Positions 56,740 to 64,000 of a DNA stretch of 64,000 nt are shown here, one piece after another. Location: positions 587,764 to 651,763 of the forward strand of contig JASJOG010000188.1 of the NCBI GenBank assembly GCA_030142905.1, written 5' to 3'. The notes below the pieces were generated by a model that did no database searches, had not been told where the DNA came from, and was given only the letters and a program-made list of their open reading frames with translations. Source of the DNA: Heliopora coerulea. Lineage: Eukaryota > Cnidaria > Anthozoa > Scleralcyonacea > Helioporidae. Position 1 is the stretch's first letter. Each line of letters starts with the position of its first letter. The position numbers were made by a program, and so were the translations under genes.

Positions 56740-58243
56740 TAATGAGTTGCTTTTTTTCCGCAGTTTAATAAAATTGACGGTTCCTCGTCCGCTTGGCCCA
56801 TAATTGTCCATTTTATGAACGATGCCGTTCTTCCTCGTTCTTTCACGATGTCCGACAGATTATAAAATATGTCGGCAGTCGCGCGAGAATGCAACGTGCT
56901 GGGCCAAGTCGCGGTTCGAGATGGACGAGGTAACCGCCGCTGGTAGGTTTCTGAAGTTGGTCACTGCGGATTTTCTAATACGTTTGGCTGACATTTTCCC
57001 CTTTAAGTGGGAGTGTAGGATCGCGGCCATCGTTGCCAATCTTCCGGACACTTTATTCGAGTCCAATGGATTGCCATCCTTCGTAATGAAGAATGGCTCT
57101 CCACGGGTTGCGTATCCCGGCACGGGAGGGAACAGAGCTGATTCGTTCTTGTAGAACGGACGAAACTTTTCTGTAAAAGAAATGCAATTCAGAATAATTA
57201 TAATTTACGTAGTAGCGATACAGATCTACTCTTGCCTTATAAGTAAAGTTTTACCTACCTAGGCAAACTTGGGCCAGCTAGTAGGTCGTCCTGTCGCAGC
57301 ATAGACCTGCGGGACCAAGAGAAGGTGTTTTGTGGGTGACGGTTCCTGTGATATACAGGTTGCTCTCTTGGTCCCATTGTCCATTTTCAAATTCGTTCAT
57401 GGTTAGGTTGGCCACTGCACCAGGTCGTTGTACTGAGACCAGCAGGAGGCGGAGAATGATCAAGTCCCGAAGTCTTACGAAATCGGTAGAGTTCGTCATG
57501 TAATCTGCCTGCAGATTACTGAACTCCATGATCATCTCCTTCGCTGTGGAACCAGCCATCAGCTTGTTATACTCCAGCTGGCCCAGCACCTCGCCGAGAT
57601 CTTCTTGTTGGACTTCAGCCTTTCTCTTATGTGTCAAAGGAACAAGACACCTAAGCCAGCCGGACAGGTGTGTCTCGGATGGCATGTCTGTCCTCGTCTT
57701 CCGAGGCCACACATGTTGGGTAATGTCGACGCCTGGGTTTTCCACGAATTGTAGGAACATCCTATAACTATGGATGTGCGCTTTCAGGGTGCCATGCTTC
57801 CTTGGGTTTGGGAGGGAGCTGTTACCCTCAAAGAAGCACTTGCGAATTTTTCTCACATCTTCGGCCCTCCACAGTCTATTGGGGTCCCGAAGGCGAGGGT
57901 CCACTTGGTAGAGGAGCCTGGCTACCCTTTGCGCGTTTTCCTCGGTCGCTCTTCTTTTCTGCATACCCCCTTCCCAACCGAGGAAGTGCTCCACGAAGCA
58001 GGAGAAGATCGGACAATCCACCCCGGTAAATTTCTCTAGCGATCTTCTTCAATGTCCTCCTCCTCCGTGGAGCTTTCGGAGCTAGGGGCTAGCAGGTCCT
58101 CGTCGCTCTCACTTTCGTCCTTCCTTTGTTGTTTCCTAGATGTGCTAGGCCCCTCGTCGTCGTCACTTGATTCGTTTGCTTTTGGTGCCACTGCGGCCTT
58201 TCTTTTCTCTTCTTTTCGGTACTTTTTTTCCACATTGTTGTAT
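56740..58243 (-). pseudogene. tyrosine-recombinase (integrase-fold) gene, Crypton-like, three lesions
   Basis: Exons on the minus strand: 58022-58243 (after acceptor atttttag; K/E-rich then acidic, SSDDDEGPSTSRKQQRK), about 57259-58021, and 57170 down to about 56760, with a standard intron 57171-57258 (gtaggt...ttacag). The middle exon contains CPIFSCFVEHFLGWEGG, GTLKAHIHSYRMFLQFV, and the box-1 arginine region VSVQRPGAVANLTMNEF. The last exon contains KMSAKRIRKSAVTNF (box-2-like region), RDLAQHVAFSRD and, one base out of frame, FYNLSDIVKERG with the presumed catalytic Tyr (about 56860). Lesions: a frame break near 58025, a TAG at 57278-57280 and the shift before the catalytic Tyr. Such proteins cut and rejoin DNA through a phosphotyrosine; whether this was a Crypton transposon or a domesticated gene cannot be told. 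Confidence 0.65.
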
Positions 58244-58434
58244 CTAAAAATGTCCAAAACCGAGTTGAAATTACAGTAAAAAAAAAAAAAAAAAAACCCT
58301 TTCGATGAGCAAATATGGTACATACTCTATATGGAATTGAAACACTACACATCCATCCTCATGGATAGCGTTAAGTTGTCGCGAGAATATTTCGTGCACT
58401 TAAATTGGATAAAAACTCGCCTCCAATCCCTGTG

Positions 58435-58506
58435 GACTCGATAGCTCAACAGGTAGAGCGGCGGGCCGGTATCCCGAAGGTGCGAGTTCAAATCCCGCTC
58501 GAGTCA
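58435..58506 (+). tRNA. tRNA-like sequence (anticodon position GGT), probably a pseudogene
   Basis: A 72-nt cloverleaf can be drawn: perfect 7-bp acceptor (GACTCGA/TCGAGTC), D-stem GCTC/GAGC, anticodon stem with one mismatch, loop ccggtat (C at position 33 instead of U), T-stem with one mismatch and loop ttcaaat. The A-box tagctcaacaggtagag and B-box gagttcaaatcccgc are good. The odd U33 and two mismatches favour a pseudogene or a SINE head over a working tRNA-Thr. Confidence 0.45.
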
Positions 58507-58556
58507 ACATTTTTCAGTTGACTTCTGTAGTGTAGGTTAATTGTGAAAATATCATT

Positions 58557-58925
58557 TCTTAATCTGATAAATTTTCGACTAAATCCGTTGGGTAGTTTTA
58601 CAGAATAACTTGATTTTTGTTGTAAATTGCCTGATCTTTCTATCACTTATTCTCCTTAGTCTGTGAGAATTTTTAAATGAAAACTTATCAGTTTGTAGAG
58701 TATAGTGAATACTTTAATCTGATAAATTTTTGACTAAATCCGTTGGATAGTTTTAGAGAATAACCCGATTTTTGTTAGAAAATATCAGATTTTTAAAATA
58801 TCTATTCTCCTGATTTTGTGACAATTTTCAAGTGAAAATTTATCAGTTTGTAGAGTAAAGTGAGTACTTTAATTTGAAAAATTTTTGACCAGATCCGTTG
58901 GGTAAATTTAGAGAACAACTTAAAT
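58557..58925 (+). repeat. about 155-bp tandem repeat, 2.4 copies
   Basis: Units start ttaatctgataaatttt at 58557 and 58711 and ttaatttgaaaaattttt at 58868, each followed by aaatccgttggg/gatccgttggg. The first two also share tcagtttgtagagta near their ends. Confidence 0.8.
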
Positions 58926-58929
58926 TGCT

Positions 58930-60460
58930 TTAAAGCCTACTGCAAGATAAAAAAAAAAACCCAACAAAACGCCAAGCATTATACAAGGATTTCAACAAGT
59001 TTTGGGAAGCTGAGTTGAAAGTCATCAACAACGTTTGGTCGCCTAGCCCATCTTCAGAGGCTTTTTGAATGCTATTCCAACTGGCTCTAAATGCTTTTAA
59101 CCATTCGAAACACGGTTAACTATATGCTAGCAATTACACCATTAAGACTTAAAAAAAAACAAAACAAAAACCCATAACAGTCGAGCAAACAGGTTCTTCA
59201 GTTAGACGCAATCTGACACCAGCACATTCTCTATGCCCAGTGCAAAAATATAAATAGTTTTTAAGTCACTAACTTAACTGAAAAAAGTAACGTTTAACAA
59301 GCTTGGGTAAACAAGGCAAAAAGCAGTTTAAAAGTCATTCTAGTCAACGGTTTCAGATAGATATAAGTTCAAGTAGATTAGCAACTCTTCTTAAATTAAA
59401 TGAAGATTAACTAGACGACTTTCCCGCCAAAACTCACCGATCAGCAATAAAAAGGTTATTAAACCCGGTCCTTCATGAAGTACTTCATGTCCAATATATT
59501 GTGTGAAATTAATCTTTTAATTCGTAAATTAGTAATCCACTGCAGTCTATTTCTTTATCCTTAAAACGAAATGGGCTTTACCATGGACGTAAAATTGCAA
59601 TAATCAGAAATATAAGCGATGAAAACACCTACGTAAAAACGTCCACCCTGGACTAAAATTTTTATCCCGGCCCTCATAAGTTCAACTAGCTTCCTGTGAC
59701 GCTAACCTGATATTATGTATGCTGATATTAGCTGGTAGGTAGCATCAAGTGAAGACCACTACAGTACAAATGCCAGCAAGCACCAGTGGCGAAGCTAACC
59801 ATGGCAGCTGGTCACGCTATGCAAATTTCACATTTCCTAAGCATGGCCACAAGTCATGCCATGCAAATTTAAAATGATCTACGATAATTATGTGGGATTA
59901 TGTACTTGGGTGAAGAACGAGGTTGTATATTCTCCCAAGTACACAATCCCATATAATTACTTAATTACTTGAATTTAATAATTACTTGAATAATTACATA
60001 CATAATTACATAATCACTTGAAGCTTAACAGACGTAGTTTGTGCTGAGATGTAGAGGAAACTAGGTAGTTTCGAAATGTCAAATACAAATACCATCACTC
60101 TATAGCCTGATACCTGCCTGGGTCGGTACTGAAATTCGTGGGTTCAAACTCCAATCACGGTCAAGTAGAGTTTTTCTCTACTTGTCTGGTATCAGTGGTA
60201 TGGATTCCTTCATTTGGAGTAGCGCTAATATACATCCATGATCTATGATATTCAGGTATTAAGCCATATGCACTCCCCAACGCAATAGTTACTTTATAAA
60301 AATGCCAGAATTAATGGTCAAGGTAGTGGTTTTGTGAACCATGGCTAGAAATTGCAGCAAGATAATGTTAAAGGACTGCTCAAACAAATTGTGCGAAGTA
60401 TCGTCATATATAAACATTAACAATCCGATAAACAAAGTAGGCCAGGAGAATTTAAGAAAA
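58930..60460. other. no gene recognised
   Basis: A/T-rich, with short poly-A runs. It contains the hairpin at 59885-59962 and a weak tRNA-like B-box (gtgggttcaaactcc, about 60139). Confidence 0.4.
59885..59962. repeat. hairpin, 26-bp arms
   Basis: taattatgtgggattatgta and tacacaatcccatataatta are inverted, with cttggg/cccaag continuing the stem. The loop is about 24 nt. A small MITE is likely. Confidence 0.7.
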
Positions 60461-60462
60461 GG

Positions 60463-60620
60463 AGGAGCAACAGCAGGAGCAGAAAGAGGAGGAGCAGGAG
60501 CAGGAGGAGCAGAAAGAGCAGGAGCCGGAGGAGGAGCAGGAGGAGCAGGAGGAGGAGCAGGAGGAGGAGCAGAAGGAAGAGGAGGAGGAGCAGGAGAAGC
60601 AGGAGCAGTAGCAGTATATA
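60463..60620 (-). repeat. GGAGCA-type microsatellite at a LINE 3' end
   Basis: Irregular (gga/gca)n on the plus strand. On the minus strand it directly follows the 3' end of the non-LTR element (ttaaataaaaatatatactg, then ctactgctcctgct...). It is probably the expanded 3' tail. Confidence 0.8.
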
Positions 60621-60624
60621 TTTT

Positions 60625-61919
60625 TATTTAACCACCCTAACATCGACAGCAAAGCTGATTTCCACGATAGTCGTGTAAAGCAATACAGTAAAATTTACAT
60701 TATTTAAGAATAGAAAGAGAAAAAATACGAACAGTACTTAGCTATATTACATATGGTAGTTACGTTAATTACCTAGTTATAAAGAAAATTTTATTTTGTA
60801 TCAACACGAGCAGCAATTTTTCGTTTAAAGATTGAAAAGGATTTACTATGTCTTATGTTTGATGGTAGGGAGTTCCATATTGAGGCACCATCAAACATAA
60901 GACTTTTTTTCATGTTATTTGGGCAGGGTTGTGGCAAACATAACTTAGAAGAGTTGTCACGAAGATTGTGACTTAAAACGTCTTTTCTGAAAGTAAATAG
61001 TTTGTTCAGACGTTCAGGCCCCATGTTGTTAAGTATTTTAAACATAATTTTAGCTTTAGTCTTTTTTCTTTGTTGTTTTAGTGGTTCCCATCCTAATGCA
61101 CTTAAAGCAGTTTCTTGGCTTATTTCATTCGGCATATTTGCTATAATACGGGCAGCCCTGTTGCGAAGATTTTGTAATATTGAGCTGATAATCAGAGATT
61201 TGTTGTAGCATCTGTTGTGAGCCAATCAATATAAATTCAGCTTTTGTTACATTCAGACTTAGTTTGATCGCTAAGAGCCATTTCCGAAGATTTTCCAAAT
61301 CCTAATTTACTTCAGTTTCAAGTTCATTTACCTTCTCACCTGCTGCTGTTATATTTGTGTCATCAGCAAATAATCGAGCTTGAGTTTTGTTTAAGCACTC
61401 GGGTAGATCGTTTATGTTAATTAAGAAAAATAGTGGCCCTAAAATGGATCCTTGTGGTACACCATATTTTAGGCCCGTTCTGATGAAAGGTCACAATTTA
61501 CTTGACATATCTGGCTACGCTCTGACAAATATGATTTTAGAAACAAAAGAGCATTGCCTTTGATACTGTAGAGTTCCATTTTGTCGAAGAGAATTTGGTG
61601 ATCAACGGTACCAAAGGCTTTTTTTATGTCTATTAGAACAACCAAATTAAATAATGCTCCATCCATGTTTACGTACCAGTTGTTGATACAGTCTAGCAGA
61701 GCAGTAGCTGTAGAGTGGTATTTTCGAAAGCCAAACTGATGCTCAGAAAGTAATTTATTCGTTGTCAAATACTTGTGCAATTGTGTGTAAATATGTTCCA
61801 TGGCCTTTGCTCATGGCATGCAAAACAAATATAGGTCAGTGATAGCCTGGTAAATTTTTCTTGCCGTTTTAAAAGATTGGTGTTACCCTTGCTATTTTCC
61901 AGTCATTTGGAAAAATTAC
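60625..61919 (-). pseudogene. 5'-truncated non-LTR retrotransposon, reverse transcriptase
   Basis: Read from 61919: NDWKIARVTPIF, a shift, then LLSEHQFGFRKYHSTATALL, LVVLIDIKKAFGTVDHQIL (RT motif A), [15 protein letters not shown] and LFADDTN (motif C, FADD; about 61345), continuing to a C-terminal domain (FDGASIWNSLPSNIRHSKS, then FSIFKRKI) with a stop at 60791. It lacks the N-terminal endonuclease, and at least two shifts separate the blocks. The sequence style is that of CR1/L2-related elements. An AATAAA and a microsatellite mark the 3' end. The 5' edge abuts the duplication copy at 61919. Confidence 0.8.
60849..60904. repeat. perfect hairpin inside the LINE coding region
   Basis: gtcttatgtttgatgg and ccatcaaacataagac are exact inverted repeats separated by about 24 bases, overlapping the codons for LMFDGASIWNSLPSNIRHSK. 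Confidence 0.8.
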
Positions 61920-62613
61920 GTCAAGCTCAAACCTCAGAAAAATCGATTTCAGGGACCCGATTTTCTGAGGCTAAGACTTGAGAGCGTACATTGATCATCT
62001 AAGATACCTCCAAGCTCCCACATTTACAGCATTTGTCCAAAAAAGTTTATTGTGTCCTCCATCGTTTTGGGGGAATTCGTTGACCGGGTCTTTCTGATCT
62101 TTGACCACTCAGTGTCTGAACCACCATTGTTTTTGCAACGGGACAAGCACTTCATACTTTGCCCGACTCGCCAAAAGCACGGGATAAACTAACAATGTAA
62201 CGAAGGTGCAGGCGTTTTCCATTTATTCGCTAGTGTTAGTCTCCTGCTACCCGTAGAGAGCGACAGATCTTAACTGTTCATACTCCGTACGTCTCAGTAA
62301 TTCCGAAGAAATTGCTGGCAGAACTATTACTTGGTGTTTCGTCCGGAGGCGGCGACTCCAAAATTGAAAACCTGGTCCCGGATGAACACGGGGTAATTCA
62401 ACTTCCATACTGCGTCGTCAGTGAGCGACTCAGCGGCTTCGGTACCAGCAGAGGCAGTGGGATCTTTGCCGTCAGCCGTACTTCAACCAAGTCTCACTCC
62501 TTGAACAGATGAACAGCATCAATTGACAAAACGTGGGGAAAATATCAATCAAATCATCAATTTAAGGGAGATTAAGGCTCCCACATGCGATCGGTTGTTC
62601 CTAAAGTAATATA

Positions 62614-63553
62614 CAGTAATTGACCGGTTAAGCGCCCCCCCGCAGTTGGATAACTTTCGGCAAGAAAAGGGCGTGGGCGCTTTCAAGATACGAACGTTCT
62701 TTTCGGGAAAAAAAAAAAAAGAAAAAAAGCAGTAAAAGAAAACGAGGCTAACCACACAGTTTTACGCCTTTTAAATAACGTATACACTTTAATTGCACAA
62801 AAACAAGTTTAAAATGTGAACATCATTATCTTGACATCATTTTCACCAAACCAGACAAATCTAATTCGGAATCTGTATCACTATCAAACAATAAGTCTCC
62901 AAGTTCTCCTCTTAAGTCATCTTCGTCGAGCGAAGGAAATTTTTCAGGAACTCGATCACCTGTGCCGTCAAGATTGTTTGATATACCGCAGGACAGGAAG
63001 GCGTCAATGACCGTCGGTTCACTAATATTTTCCTACGCTCTGCTTATCCAACTGATGACGTTTTGGCGGAGTTTTCTTTTCCTTTTGAAGTGTCAACATT
63101 GTCCAAAAGTAGACTGTCGTGAACAAAGTTCTCCATTCTCGCATCCGCTTTCGATCCACCCCAAACTCTTGGTCTGTTTTAGAAACGTTGTGTCCATTTG
63201 TCCAATGCCATTGTACTACATTTACCTTCTCATCAACCGTGTATTGCCTCAATTTAAGCGGCATGATCCCTGTCCAAAACTCAGTGAATTATTCATTAGT
63301 GAGTGGTGCTGCGTGATATTTAGTGGATTTGCACGCTAGTTAGGATCAAAATTAGTGAAATGTTATTGGTTATTAGTAGGGCGGACCCTCTGCGAAAACT
63401 TCTCGTAATCTCTGAGTAAATGCTTAAAAATAGACTCATACTGTATACTATATTTGTCTAAAAATAGACTTAGAATAGACTTAAAAATACTTTCATTACG
63501 AAATGGAGCGTTGGCGCTTACCCAAACATAGGCGCTTAACCGGTAAATTACGG
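62614..63553 (-). mobile_element. 940-bp pogo/Tigger-type element inside duplication copy 2
   Basis: CAGTAATTGACCGGTTAAGC at the left and GCTTAACCGGTAAATTACGG at the right are inverted repeats, with TA on both sides (62612-62613, 63554-63555). CAGT ends and TA target sites fit the pogo/Tigger group. It has the same internal organisation as copy 1. Confidence 0.75.
63022..63264 (-). pseudogene. HTH N-terminus of a pogo/CENP-B-type transposase
   Basis: MPLKLRQYTVDEKVNVVQWH, then NGHNVSKTDQEFGVDRKRMR and EW: an HTH-like DNA-binding start, followed by a shifted junk tail. In copy 1 the counterpart is followed by a recognisable C-terminal acidic segment; here that region (about 62860-63010) is out of frame. 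The DDE catalytic domain is missing in both. Confidence 0.6.
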
Positions 63554-64000
63554 TAGTTGCGGAATTTCAAAATAAGAGGCAGTGTCGCTTTTTTAGACGC
63601 ACTGTCACTTCAGGCACGAGGGTGTTCTGCTGGGTTGCCTGGTTCACTGAAACTCGGTGAACCACGCCCAGTCTTCTCAAAATACTGTAGTAATTAGTAA
63701 GTAGCCCATTGTTTTTAGAAATAATAGATGCAAGCAGATACTTAAAAATATAGCAATAGCAGGCGTGCAACTCTAGTCAATTGAGGAAGGTGGAATATAA
63801 ATAGATATTATTTCTGATATACTGCACGCGTGCGACAGCCTAGGGGAAGGTGTAGACAAGAAGCACTTCTAAGAAACGTTGCAAGTTTATTATTGACACA
63901 ATTTTATTGTTTTCCCAATTGGCACGGTTGACCTTATCACGGGGCCTTAGTACGCTGTAATCATTATGTTTTGGAAGCTGCTTAATAGGGTTTTGAAAGC

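Larger units (their letters stand above)
61919..64000. repeat. long dispersed duplication, copy 2 (runs off the window)
   Basis: Collinear with 35116-37312: half of the SINE-tail foldback, the plus-strand open stretch 62312-62512 (LLLGVSSGGGDSKIENLVPD), a nested pogo-type element and the right flank to the window edge. Differences between the copies in the open stretch are about half amino-acid-changing, so no selection on it is apparent. Confidence 0.85.

Noticed and set aside
57528..58279. Plus-strand frames of 75-89 codons
   Set aside because: Antisense shadows of the tyrosine-recombinase exons.
60341..60652. Gly/Ala-rich frame on plus and Cys/Ser-rich frame on minus
   Set aside because: Both are translations of the GGAGCA microsatellite; no start context or family support.

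Overview
The window is nuclear DNA from an animal, most likely a marine invertebrate and probably an anthozoan cnidarian (coral or sea anemone). The host call is inference from the repertoire: DIRS-like RT, P/THAP, hAT, pogo and Tc1-like DNA transposons, a CsRn1-like Ty3/gypsy element, tyrosine-recombinase genes, tRNA-derived SINEs, spliceosomal introns and AT-rich intergenic DNA. It is gene-poor and dominated by transposable elements in every state of decay, with several nested.

Layout. 1-5 kb: 3' end of a non-LTR retrotransposon, AT microsatellites, a repeat family with a GTGCTTTATCGG hairpin, and a decayed DIRS-like RT/RNase H (minus strand). 5.5-20.9 kb: a 662-bp hAT-type MITE, two tRNA-derived SINE families, minisatellites, long hairpins and a pogo/Tigger remnant, with no convincing host gene. 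21.7-25.8 kb: a hAT element with a decayed BED-finger transposase, itself hit by a Tc1-like element and by a pogo-type MITE. 28.7-38.2 kb: two long inverted arms enclosing a short hAT derivative with a perfect 8-bp target duplication, a 20-bp minisatellite split by an intact Ty3/gypsy retrotransposon whose two LTRs look identical, and one copy of a more than 2-kb dispersed duplication whose second copy fills 61.9-64 kb.

39.2-44.1 kb: a complete P-type DNA transposon with about 33-bp terminal inverted repeats, subterminal inverted repeats, an 8-bp target duplication and an eight-exon THAP-domain transposase gene carrying three lesions. 46.5-51 kb: a multi-exon Ulp1-like cysteine peptidase gene (minus) in a region dotted with copies of a 15-bp motif. 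It appears to be divergent from an ankyrin-repeat gene (plus, 51.3-55.5 kb). These two are the best candidates for cellular genes, but both have frame lesions. 56.7-58.3 kb: a damaged tyrosine-recombinase gene. 58.4-62 kb: a tRNA-like sequence, a tandem repeat and a 5'-truncated non-LTR retrotransposon.

The LTR element is the only unit whose coding capacity looks wholly intact, so it is probably the youngest. Several other genes are broken by single-base shifts, two of them in A/T homopolymers, so some 'pseudogenes' could be assembly errors. All family calls come from reading motifs by eye; no database search was possible.
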